Source of the DNA: Puniceicoccaceae bacterium
GTDB lineage: Bacteria; Verrucomicrobiota; Verrucomicrobiia; Opitutales; Coraliomargaritaceae
Direction of reading: 5' to 3'
NCBI GenBank assembly: GCA_022448605.1
Contig: JAKVCM010000212.1
Location: 1-33,199, forward strand
Length of the DNA stretch: 33,199 nt
Shown: positions 12,009-20,184 of the stretch, one piece after another
Layout: each line of letters starts with the position of its first letter
How positions within the stretch are numbered: position 1 is the stretch's first letter
The notes under the pieces: generated by a model
What the model was told of the DNA's origin: nothing
What the model saw: the letters and a program-made list of their open reading frames with translations, nothing else
The model's database searches: none
Made by a program: the position numbers and the translations under genes

Positions 12009-13387
12009 GTCGTACTCATTTTGATTACATTGTCATTGGTGGAGGCAGTGGCGGATATGCTGCCGCACGCACGGCACGTGAGACACGTGAACACGTGGCT
12101 ATTGTCGATGGCTCAGAAATACTCGGCGGCCTCTGCATCTTAAAGGGTTGTATGCCCTCAAAGACTTTAATCTATTCTACCGAATTACTTCACCTCGCAA
12201 AAAAGGGTAAATATTTTGGCCTTCGAATCCCCGAAGTCGCAGCCGATATGCCAGCCCTAAATCAACGCAAAATTGATACGATTAAAGAGTTTGCGGAATA
12301 CCGGCAAGAGCAGCTCCATAGCGACCGATTCACTCTCTTTCGCAATCACGCCAAATTCATCGATGGAAATACGATCGAGCTTAGCGACGGCCTCCAATTG
12401 ACAGCTGACTACTTTATGATCGCAACTGGATCCGTCGTATCTGTTGCACCAATACAAGGACTCAATAATGTACCTTTTTGGACGAGCGACGACGTTCTAG
12501 ACCTAAACTTTCTTCCAAAGAAAGTCATTATACTCGGCGGTGGAATCGTAGCTTGTGAGCTTGCACAATTCCTTCATCGCATTGGTAGCGAAGTGATCCA
12601 GATTCAACGTAGCCCACACATACTCAAAGAAATGTCGCCCGAAGCGTCCACTACGATTGAGGCTGTGTTTCGAGATGAAGGCATACAGCTTTACACCGAC
12701 ACTACACTGAAAGAGATTTCACACCAAGATAGCCGTTTCACCGTCACCTTTGTTCAAAATGGTCAGGATATCTCAATCGAGGCACCACATTTACTCAACG
12801 CTCTTGGTCGCCAACCAGCAACTCAAGACCTTAATTTAAAAGCCGCAGGTGTGACGATACGCAAGACAGGCCACATTGAATGCGACGAAACGCAGCGCAC
12901 AGCCAACCCAAAGATCTACGCTTGCGGCGACGTAGCAGGGCCGCACGAGATTGTGCACGTCGCCATCATGCAAGGGGAAGCAGCTGCCAAACACGCTACC
13001 AATCGCAAGGCCACCCCTATCCACTACGACGACCTCGTTAGCGTCGTTTTCACCGATCCACAAATTGCCTGCGTCGGTCTAAACGATACCACACTCAAAG
13101 CACGTGGCGTAGAATACATAAGCGCTGACTACCCCTTCGACGATCACGGTAAATCAATCCTTATGGAAGCTAAATATGGCTATGTGAGAGTCTTTGCTGA
13201 AAAGAAAACTGGCATCGTCATTGGTGCCGAATGTGTCAGTAAAGATGCTGGCGAGCTCATCCACTCAATGGCAGTGGCAGTCTCCATGAAAGCCTCCGCG
13301 CAAGACTTACTCAAAGTCCACTGGTATCATCCCACACTTTCAGAGATCTGGAGTTATCCGATCGAAGACATAGTTGACCAAATGTGA
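12005..13387 (+). CDS. FAD-dependent pyridine nucleotide-disulfide oxidoreductase (dihydrolipoamide dehydrogenase-like)
   Basis: A class I flavoprotein disulfide reductase (460 aa). Visible: FAD-binding GGGSGG (12-17), redox pair Cys44/Cys49 in GGLCILKGCMPSK, second nucleotide-binding motif ILGGGIVACELA (about 173-184), the second FAD motif YACGDVAG, and a C-terminal interface ending HWYHPTLSEIWSYP, whose His-Glu pair is the proton-relay dyad. This is the architecture of dihydrolipoamide dehydrogenase, mercuric reductase and related enzymes. No 2-oxo acid dehydrogenase E1/E2, lipoyl-domain or mer genes adjoin it, so the true disulfide substrate is unknown. The 4-base overlap with the upstream membrane gene suggests translational coupling. 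Confidence 0.87.
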   Translation: MSRTHFDYIVIGGGSGGYAAARTARETREHVAIVDGSEILGGLCILKGCMPSKTLIYSTELLHLAKKGKYFGLRIPEVAADMPALNQRKIDTIKEFAEYRQEQLHSDRFTLFRNHAKFIDGNTIELSDGLQLTADYFMIATGSVVSVAPIQGLNNVPFWTSDDVLDLNFLPKKVIILGGGIVACELAQFLHRIGSEVIQIQRSPHILKEMSPEASTTIEAVFRDEGIQLYTDTTLKEISHQDSRFTVTFVQNGQDISIEAPHLLNALGRQPATQDLNLKAAGVTIRKTGHIECDETQRTANPKIYACGDVAGPHEIVHVAIMQGEAAAKHATNRKATPIHYDDLVSVVFTDPQIACVGLNDTTLKARGVEYISADYPFDDHGKSILMEAKYGYVRVFAEKKTGIVIGAECVSKDAGELIHSMAVAVSMKASAQDLLKVHWYHPTLSEIWSYPIEDIVDQM

Positions 13388-13678
13388 AATCGCAGTGGAA
13401 GCTCTTTCCCCGCATTTACTCCTCTTAGATCAACTTCTAAACTTACCAAATTTACAGTCTGCGGCTTACGTAAAAAAATGAGGCTTGCTATTAATCATCT
13501 ATGGCGTCTTTTTCCCGCGCTTTCTGGTTGGAGCGCCTTCTCGCGTAGTCTGCCAACTTGTTTCGGTCCGTTATCGATGAGCGGTTGATTTAAGCTAATC
13601 TCAAGTTGCAATTTTACGCACTCTGACACTTAATCATAGCTAGTGTAATGTTCATTGGCTTTACCTCACTTACCTCAT
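13388..13678. promoter_or_regulatory. Intergenic region before the GH5-type gene
   Basis: About 290 bases between the oxidoreductase and the first gene of the polysaccharide island; this is the left boundary of the island. I see no ORF, tRNA or attachment-site-like repeat. The right end holds a plausible promoter (next entry). Confidence 0.4.
13623..13651 (+). promoter_or_regulatory. Candidate promoter of the GH5-type gene
   Basis: CTGACA (13623-13628) and TAATGT (13646-13651) are separated by 17 bases, a fair sigma-70-like match. Transcription would start near 13658, downstream of the TTG codon at 13655, which favours the ATG at 13679 as translation start. Confidence 0.4.
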
Positions 13679-15880
13679 ATGACCCCTATTAATAGCGCAC
13701 TGAGCATTTTTTTTACTACTGCTGCGTCTATATTACCATTAGTAGGTCTGATCAAGGAAAGTTTCGCAAATGCACTTAGTATAGAGCAGCGCGCTAGTAA
13801 TACAGATCAAATTCAACTAGAATGGCCTAGCCAAACTGGTATGGCCTACAGTATCTACCAAAGCGAATCTCTTGAGTCGGCGTTCACGGTTCAATCTGAG
13901 AATATGCAAGCCACCCCACCCCAAAATACATGGTGGGCCGACAAAGCTCCATTCGAGAAGAGATTTTTTAAAGTACAAGCATACGGAGAAGCCCCGTCAG
14001 TAATCAATGCGAACTCTAATTTTTTGCAAGGAACAGATAACTGGAATACCCCGATCTATGAAGATGCCACTGCTAATATCAGTGTGATTGATGGTGAGCT
14101 TTCTGTAGATATTACAAATGGAAGTAGCGAGCTATGGCATATTTTTATAAGACAGTTAGGTATTCCATTTGTGGAAAACCAAACATACACCCTACTATTT
14201 GATGCCCGAGCGGCAGCTTCACGTGACATACGGGTGAATATAAGCGACGAAAATACCACGACTAATTTTCTGAGCACTGATATCACCATTTCTAATATTG
14301 ATGAAATGCAGACCTACCGACTGACCTTTACGGCGACTAGTCCAGACACTTCTAACGGAAGATTAACTTTCCTTCTAGGAAATGATGATAACGCTTTGTA
14401 TTTTGATAATATACGAATTTTTGAAGGTGCCGGAAATATAGCACGCGCTGCTGCACACCGCATGAATACTCGCTTATTTCGCGGCAACAATTTTATGGCA
14501 GCAAAGGCTGTGAATGATCAAGGCGCGCTAGATGATTACTCCCTACTCAATAACACTGGGTTCAGCCATTGTAGAATCGGCTATAAAATGGATGAAGTTG
14601 CTAGCACAGCTCCCAATTATGCATTGCCCAGTGAGGATCTTCAAATACTTCAAAAAATGGTGGATTGGTGCTTAGAAGAGGGCTTAATTGCGGTGATTGA
14701 TCCTGTTCATAACTGGGCGAACAACAACAATACAGGAGGGGCCGTAGCATTTGCTGCTACAGAAGAAGAATATAATAAACTTGGTAAAATTTGGGAACAA
14801 GTCGCAGACCACTTTGCGGGCTATGATAACGATAGTGTTGTATTCGAAGTTTTTAACGAACCGCACAATGGGCATGATGTTGCCCGTATCATTTCTACTT
14901 CACTAAGTTCTATTCGATCGAGTTTAGGTAATGAAGAACGCATTGTGATTGTGCCTGGCGATGGATTCTCCACGCGACAGGCCCTTATAGACGCCTTTAA
15001 CAATGACGAAATTCCCTCCGACGATCTATATTTAATTGGTACGTTCCACTACTACGATCCCTTTAGTTTTACCAAAGTATCAAACGCCAATCCCGGATAT
15101 AACCCATTTTGGGGAACGAGCGCAGAACTCGCGCAAGTGGCCACTGACTTTGATGCAGTAGTCAGCGCTAATGATAATTGGTCTACTCGTAATTTAACCG
15201 AACCACTACCGATTTACTTAGGTGAATTCGGCGTGGACAACGAGGCTGATAACCAAGGGAGCGATCGCAAAAAATGGCTAAGCTGGACACGTATGCAAGC
15301 AGAGGCAAGAGGCATGTCTTGGGCGCATTGGAATATGTATCAAAATCAACCTGCTACCAAGGGTATGGGTGAATGGACATATGGGTCTAATGGTACTGTA
15401 CAAAACCCATCTAATCGAGCATTTGACCCAGATCCTCTAGAAGCACTTGTCGGTCACTATGAGTTTGAAAATGGAAGTCTCGTGGGTGGGCTATCTGTAA
15501 GCCAAGAATACCCAGGATTTAAGGGTAGCGGGTATGTCGAATTTCCAGAAACAGTTGGAAATGGAATTTTTATAAGAAGCGAAGATTTGTATATACCTGT
15601 TAGCGCAACCTACGCCGTTAAAATACACTATTCTAGTGATACTAATCATACTTTACGCGTTGTATCTGGTAATTTTATAGACGGAAACTTTGCACCCGCT
15701 AATGCCGTAGGCAGTGCCGTAGATCATCTCTTCCTAGCAACGGGTGGGCATGACTCATGGAGAACACAGACTGTTAACTTACACTTCGAAGCAGGCCCTG
15801 CACCTCAGCTAAAGATAGTAGCAAACACCGAACCAGGGGTGAATTTGGACTGGCTCGAATTAAGCTTACCCCAACCCTGA
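13679..15880 (+). CDS. Secreted GH5-type glycoside hydrolase with two accessory beta-sandwich modules
   Basis: A 733 aa exported retaining glycosidase. From the ATG: hydrophobic export signal (about 5-33); a small module (about 35-100) of the kind seen in many verrucomicrobial secreted proteins (WPSQTGMAYSIYQSESL...FFKVQ); a CBM4/9-like jelly roll (about 105-255, ending ALYFDNIRIFEG); a TIM-barrel catalytic domain (about 260-590) with acid/base Glu394 in FEVFNEP and nucleophile Glu516 in YLGEFGVDN, plus FHYYDP; then a CBM35/CBM6-like domain (about 595-733). Motifs fit GH5, whose members cut beta-glucans, mannans and others; the subfamily cannot be read by eye. A TTG start at 13655 would add eight residues. 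It converges with the GH1 gene, only 8 bases apart. Confidence 0.85.
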   Translation: MTPINSALSIFFTTAASILPLVGLIKESFANALSIEQRASNTDQIQLEWPSQTGMAYSIYQSESLESAFTVQSENMQATPPQNTWWADKAPFEKRFFKVQAYGEAPSVINANSNFLQGTDNWNTPIYEDATANISVIDGELSVDITNGSSELWHIFIRQLGIPFVENQTYTLLFDARAAASRDIRVNISDENTTTNFLSTDITISNIDEMQTYRLTFTATSPDTSNGRLTFLLGNDDNALYFDNIRIFEGAGNIARAAAHRMNTRLFRGNNFMAAKAVNDQGALDDYSLLNNTGFSHCRIGYKMDEVASTAPNYALPSEDLQILQKMVDWCLEEGLIAVIDPVHNWANNNNTGGAVAFAATEEEYNKLGKIWEQVADHFAGYDNDSVVFEVFNEPHNGHDVARIISTSLSSIRSSLGNEERIVIVPGDGFSTRQALIDAFNNDEIPSDDLYLIGTFHYYDPFSFTKVSNANPGYNPFWGTSAELAQVATDFDAVVSANDNWSTRNLTEPLPIYLGEFGVDNEADNQGSDRKKWLSWTRMQAEARGMSWAHWNMYQNQPATKGMGEWTYGSNGTVQNPSNRAFDPDPLEALVGHYEFENGSLVGGLSVSQEYPGFKGSGYVEFPETVGNGIFIRSEDLYIPVSATYAVKIHYSSDTNHTLRVVSGNFIDGNFAPANAVGSAVDHLFLATGGHDSWRTQTVNLHFEAGPAPQLKIVANTEPGVNLDWLELSLPQP

Positions 15881-15888
15881 TTGGTTAA

Positions 15889-17289
15889 TTACAAATTTGC
15901 GCCATTAGAGGCAATCACCCCAGAATACCACTTTGCTGATTCCTTTAGTGTTCGTTTTTGCGTCGCATAATCGACGTGAATAATACCGAAACGTTCACGG
16001 TATCCTTCTGCCCACTCAAAGTTATCAAGTAGTGACCATAAAAAATATCCATCCACTGGGATTCCTTCGGTCGCAGCACGCTTGTAATGGTGTAAATAAC
16101 GTTTCACGAAATCTAGGCGCTGGAAATCTCGCACTTCTCCGTCAGATTCGATCCAATCGTTAGCCGACATTCCATTTTCAGTAATATAAATTGGTTTTCC
16201 GTAGCGCTCATGAAAAAAGCGCGGGCCCCAATATAGAATCTCTGGAGTCACTGGCCACTTAAATGCAGTTAATGGAGCACCCTGAGGCATAGGGACCTCT
16301 TCCCACCGGTTGCCACGTTTACTAGCTTCAACTTTCCAGCCATTATAGAGATTCATACCGCAGAAATCTATCGGCAGGCTAATCAAATTCATATCAGCGT
16401 CAGTAAAAGTAGGGACATTTTTTCCAAACGCAAGTAAGCCTTCCTCTGGATAATGCCCGAAAAATATCGGGTCTGTATACCAAGCAATATTCCAACTAGG
16501 TTCAGGTGAAACCATCCAGCTGTTACTTCCTTCTGGATTTAATTCAGCCTCACCGGGCACTGAAAAAGTAGCGTCAAATGCGGCCTGTATGTCAGCTTTT
16601 GATTCACTATTCGGGAATGCTACCGAACCAGTAGGTGCAGCACCAATTTTTGAATCAGGGTCAACTGAACGAAGCGCCTGAACTGCACTACCATGTGCTA
16701 ATAGACTGTGGTGCGTTGCAAGCAATACATCGTTCAATCCCATTTTTAAACCAGGTGCTTTAATACCCGTCAATAAGCCATGTCCTATGAAGCACTGCGG
16801 CTCATTCAGAGTAAACCAATGTTTCACGCGGTCAGAAAGTTTCTCCGCAACGATTCTAGTATACTCACCGAACCAGTCAGCGCTTTCGCGATTAAGCCAT
16901 CCCCCACGTAAATGTAGCGCCTGAGGCAAATCCCAATGAAAAAGCGTCGCGTAAGGACAAATATTTTTACTAAGTAGCTCATCCACCAATCGATCGTAGA
17001 AGTCTAAACCTTTAGCATTGATAGCACCCTTACCATTTGGAATCACGCGAGACCATGAAATTGAGAATCGGTAAGCCTTTAGGCCAATATCCTGCATCAA
17101 TCCGACATCCTCAGCATAACGATGATAATGGTCGCAAGCCACTGAACCAGAAAAGCCATCACGTGTGCCCCCGGGTTGATCGCAGTAAGTATCCCATATG
17201 GATGGGCCACGGCCGTCGAGTTCTGTTGCGCCTTCGATCTGATAAGCTGCAGTCGCTGCGCCCCAAGCAAAGTTATTTTTAAATGACAT
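15889..17289 (-). CDS. GH1 family beta-glycosidase (cytoplasmic)
   Basis: A 466 aa retaining exo-beta-glycosidase of family GH1 (beta-glucosidase/beta-galactosidase type). It starts FAWGAATAAYQIEGA (family N-terminal signature), has subsite -1 residues Gln17 and His118/Asn162, acid/base Glu163 in TLNEP, nucleophile Glu371 in ITENG, and NFEWAEGYRERFG near the C-terminus. No signal peptide is visible, so it probably hydrolyses imported short oligosaccharides in the cytoplasm. The GEGY/E..F type aglycone end resembles glucosidases/galactosidases rather than phospho-glycosidases. Its ATG lies 2 bases after the sulfatase stop, so the two genes are co-transcribed; the gene could equally be a beta-galactosidase. 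Confidence 0.95.
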   Translation of the reverse strand: MSFKNNFAWGAATAAYQIEGATELDGRGPSIWDTYCDQPGGTRDGFSGSVACDHYHRYAEDVGLMQDIGLKAYRFSISWSRVIPNGKGAINAKGLDFYDRLVDELLSKNICPYATLFHWDLPQALHLRGGWLNRESADWFGEYTRIVAEKLSDRVKHWFTLNEPQCFIGHGLLTGIKAPGLKMGLNDVLLATHHSLLAHGSAVQALRSVDPDSKIGAAPTGSVAFPNSESKADIQAAFDATFSVPGEAELNPEGSNSWMVSPEPSWNIAWYTDPIFFGHYPEEGLLAFGKNVPTFTDADMNLISLPIDFCGMNLYNGWKVEASKRGNRWEEVPMPQGAPLTAFKWPVTPEILYWGPRFFHERYGKPIYITENGMSANDWIESDGEVRDFQRLDFVKRYLHHYKRAATEGIPVDGYFLWSLLDNFEWAEGYRERFGIIHVDYATQKRTLKESAKWYSGVIASNGANL

Positions 17290-17291
17290 GT

Positions 17292-18746
17292 TTATTTGTT
17301 TATAAGGTTCTTATTTAAGGTCACTGATAATCGAGTCATCTCGCTTTGATACTCTCGCTTATCTGCTACATTGTTATTTTCATCGGGATCAATGAGGTGG
17401 TCGTAGTATTCACGTGCGATTATAGCATTGGTTTTCTTGCTTCTCCATTCGGTATAACGAGCAGAAGGTGATTTAACAGAATAGCCTACGACTCCGCCAT
17501 GGCGCGGATATTGAGAATAGGCTAAGTCCGTCCAAGGCGCCTTAGAATCTTTCAACAATGGCAATAGACTGGATCCTTCGCACTGGCCAGGAGTCGGAAG
17601 AGCCGTAAGATCGCATAAAGTGGGATACAGATCTAAGAGCTCAACTAGAGCAGGCGTACTACCAGCTTTTAGCGATGGCCAAGGAGTTTTAATTAAAAAC
17701 GGAACGCGGGTGTCGATTTCATAATTCGTGTGCTTACACCACATAGCATGCTCTCCAATCTTAAAACCATGATCGCCGAAGAGAATGACTATAGTATTGT
17801 CAGCTAAGCCTTCTTTTTCGAGAGCCTCCATCAAACGACCTATTTGTGCATCTACAAAGCTTACAGTAGCGTAATAACCATGAATTAAGTGGCGCGCAGT
17901 CATAGTATCTACTGGACCCTTTTCCGGTATGCCCGAGTAGGCCCTTAATTCACCCCAGCTCATCTGAGCTATGCTGGGTGCTGACTTAGGAGTATAGTAA
18001 TTTTCGGGTAGTTGTATCGCATCGAAATCGTAAAGATCCCAATACTGCTTTGGTGCGACAAATGGAAGGTGTGGTTTTTTATACCCTACGACCATGAAGA
18101 ATGCTTGGTCCTTCACTTCTTTAAGTGCCTCAATAGCGCGGCTTGTCATCGCAGCGTCATGATACGACTCATCAGGAACGTCAGCCTTCTCGAAGGCTGG
18201 CCCTTTAGTATAGCGTAGTAATTTAGAACCCTTGAGACCTTTTTGCCGAGCCTCTTGTCTAAGGGCTTTAATCTTCTCTTGGGTTTCTGGGTTCTGGTAG
18301 GGTTTTACGCCTGATAACTTGTTTGTATCGATCCATTTACTCCACTCTCTCCACTGCTCGTCATGAAAAACTTTTCCCATGCCAATAGTCTCATATCCAT
18401 GTGCGGCGAAGTGCTGGGGAATCGTTACCGCCTCAGGAATTGTGACCCTAAATTTGGTCTGTAAATCATGCACCCCCGTGGAATTAGGGCGCATCCCTGT
18501 AAATAGGCTAATGCGGGAAGGCAGGCAAACTGCCTGCTGAACATATGCCTGTTCGAAACGCATCGATTGGCCTGCTAAATGGTCCATGTGAGGAGTTACC
18601 ATGTGCGTGGCTCCATAACATCCTATTTCAGGACGTAAATCATCGATCGCGAGTAGCAAAACGTTCGGCTTTGCAGCCGATAATGCGCTAGCATTCAAAA
18701 ATACTAGCAAAGCGATAAAATGTGTTAGCAAATTTAAATAATTCAA
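17292..18746 (-). CDS. Secreted type I sulfatase, iduronate-2-sulfatase-like (S1_7-like)
   Basis: A 484 aa formylglycine-dependent sulfatase. The start codon is TTG (no upstream ATG in frame), giving a signal peptide (about 1-24). The metal pair Asp35/Asp36 lies in AIDDLRPEIG, the formylglycine precursor is Cys74 in AVCLPSR (CxPxR), substrate/metal residues Lys224 and His226 are in KKPHLPF, and Asp325/His326 in LFGDHGFKIGEH with Lys338/His339 in CKHTNYE. The DDLRPEIG..YG and KPHLPFVAPKQYWD blocks are typical of the iduronate-2-sulfatase-like group, tentatively S1_7. It removes sulfate esters from glycans and needs a formylglycine-generating enzyme, which is not in the window. It is paired with the GH1 gene. 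Confidence 0.93.
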   Translation of the reverse strand: MNYLNLLTHFIALLVFLNASALSAAKPNVLLLAIDDLRPEIGCYGATHMVTPHMDHLAGQSMRFEQAYVQQAVCLPSRISLFTGMRPNSTGVHDLQTKFRVTIPEAVTIPQHFAAHGYETIGMGKVFHDEQWREWSKWIDTNKLSGVKPYQNPETQEKIKALRQEARQKGLKGSKLLRYTKGPAFEKADVPDESYHDAAMTSRAIEALKEVKDQAFFMVVGYKKPHLPFVAPKQYWDLYDFDAIQLPENYYTPKSAPSIAQMSWGELRAYSGIPEKGPVDTMTARHLIHGYYATVSFVDAQIGRLMEALEKEGLADNTIVILFGDHGFKIGEHAMWCKHTNYEIDTRVPFLIKTPWPSLKAGSTPALVELLDLYPTLCDLTALPTPGQCEGSSLLPLLKDSKAPWTDLAYSQYPRHGGVVGYSVKSPSARYTEWRSKKTNAIIAREYYDHLIDPDENNNVADKREYQSEMTRLSVTLNKNLINK

Positions 18747-18896
18747 AATAGTAATACGCTGGATTGTGTTAATGAGATAACCGTATATATAAATCTAAAT
18801 TACCTTATAAGTAAAAACTCACAAAACAGCTATGTGCTAGGACAGTGATCCTCTTAAAGTTATCAAGAAGATCAAGAGGGAGTAGGCAGAATCGTG

Positions 18897-18922
18897 TAAT
18901 AGTGAAACCTATTATTTTTTTT
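18897..18922 (+). terminator. Hairpin plus T-run facing right, purpose unclear
   Basis: TAATAG (18897-18902) pairs with CTATTA (18909-18914) around a 6-base loop and is followed by eight Ts (18915-18922) on the plus strand. It looks like a short intrinsic terminator, yet the genes on both sides are on the minus strand. The stem is weak and AT-rich, so it may be chance or may limit antisense transcription into the next gene. Confidence 0.3.
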
Positions 18923-18929
18923 AATTTAA

Positions 18930-19994
18930 CTAATCCGCCATCTTAAATCGGAAGAACTTAGTCGAAGTATCTGCGGGAATGCTCATAGTTGCTGAGCCAT
19001 CAACTTCAGTCCATGAATCTGAATCAAGATTATTTGTTACTTCCATTTCAAGATCTAACGTTGCTATTCCGTCTATGACTTCAATCATGACGGAACCCTC
19101 TCTCAAATCTGAGATATCAGACATCTTTGCATAACCGTTTTCGGTAAGCTTCATAATTGTTACTGCCGCAGACGCGTCACTAGGGAAGGCATCTACATGA
19201 TCATCAATTCCATCACCGTCCGAGTCAGTCCCCAATGTTTGGCTGGAGTCATTAGGGTAAATATCAAAAGCGTTAGTCACACCATCGCTATCTGAGTCAG
19301 GTGATGCTATTAAGCTAATTGGTGAAGCAGCAGTGTAGCCCTCAACATCTGCCAGTGATGTATAATATATTGAAGCTCCTTGTCCTAAAGGATCAACCAT
19401 CATCATTGCATGGGTAAATGATTCCCCGGCCATCATTAAATCGATACTGATTGAACGACTCGCGATTGTATATGGCAGTCCAATAATAGACTCTAATTTT
19501 GAATCTAAAATATTTTGAGAAAATCTGAATCTTGGACTCTCTATCGTTAAATTATTACCGTTTATATTAACTTGGCTTTGAAAATATATCTCACCCCAAT
19601 CTGATTGAGATAACATATATAACTCTCCCCAGTATTCATCAATATAATGAATGCCATCAAGCGAGTTATCACCGGTACCAGAGATTTCAATATATGCCTT
19701 CTGGGAGTCTGACATTTCAAACCTATGCAAATTTACATTATTTGTATATTTGTTAAGGTCAGCTTGATTAAACTCTCCATACCAATATATTGTAGCTTTA
19801 CTCAAATCACTTAGCAATTCTTCTGCTTCACTTGAACCACCAAAATCTGAATATGTAATTCGTCCTAGGTGCGCAGCTGCATGGAATACCATTTTACCCT
19901 CATCTACATGATCATCAATTCCATCACCGTCCGAGTCAGCAGAAATTAATAAATTTATAGTCAATAAATAAATAGTCAGATACTTGATTCTCAT
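18930..19994 (-). CDS. Secreted protein with thrombospondin type 3 calcium-binding repeats, function unknown
   Basis: I do not recognise this 354 aa protein. It has a signal peptide (about 1-19, from the ATG at 19994), a TSP3 repeat DSDGDGIDDHVD directly after it, an unassigned domain of about 200 residues rich in Ser, Tyr and Ile, two more TSP3 repeats (DSDSDGVTNAFD and a second DSDGDGIDDHVD) and a C-terminal domain ending ATMSIPADTSTKFFRFKMAD, a style seen in secreted verrucomicrobial proteins. TSP3 repeats bind calcium and often act as rigid linkers. The upstream ATG at 20066 would bury the signal peptide, so it is not preferred. The gene is strikingly AT-rich (17 GC of 60 in 19501-19560). 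Its place beside the sugar symporter suggests a surface role. Confidence 0.75.
   Translation of the reverse strand: MRIKYLTIYLLTINLLISADSDGDGIDDHVDEGKMVFHAAAHLGRITYSDFGGSSEAEELLSDLSKATIYWYGEFNQADLNKYTNNVNLHRFEMSDSQKAYIEISGTGDNSLDGIHYIDEYWGELYMLSQSDWGEIYFQSQVNINGNNLTIESPRFRFSQNILDSKLESIIGLPYTIASRSISIDLMMAGESFTHAMMMVDPLGQGASIYYTSLADVEGYTAASPISLIASPDSDSDGVTNAFDIYPNDSSQTLGTDSDGDGIDDHVDAFPSDASAAVTIMKLTENGYAKMSDISDLREGSVMIEVIDGIATLDLEMEVTNNLDSDSWTEVDGSATMSIPADTSTKFFRFKMAD
19190..19228. repeat. 39-bp direct repeat, copy 1 (inside the TSP3 gene)
   Basis: Identical base for base to 19901-19939. It encodes the C-terminal DSDGDGIDDHVD repeat. The two copies are 711 bases apart, a multiple of three, so recombination between them would delete 237 codons in frame. 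Confidence 0.95.
19901..19939. repeat. 39-bp direct repeat, copy 2 (inside the TSP3 gene)
   Basis: Second exact copy, encoding the TSP3 repeat just after the signal peptide. See copy 1 at 19190-19228. Confidence 0.95.
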
Positions 19995-20184
19995 ATTAAT
20001 ATAGAATTCGAGTTTGCTTAAATTGTAAACATAAAGTGTTCCTGATATTGGTGTTACAGAACGCATACTAAAAAGATTAAATTTACACCAAATTAATCAA
20101 CAAAATGGCTTATAATACTTGAACTGGATCACCTAAGTTCAATATGCCATCAGTAGCCACCAAGTAAGTCAAAATTGTAGAAAA

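Noticed and set aside
18851-18880. CCTCTT/AAGAGG inverted repeat and near-tandem ATCAAGA units upstream of the sulfatase-GH1 operon
   Set aside because: Short arms, long loop, no T-run and no second copy elsewhere in the island.
19995-20066. N-terminal extension of the TSP3 protein
   Set aside because: The extra 24 residues have no signal-peptide character and precede a good signal peptide that begins at 19994.
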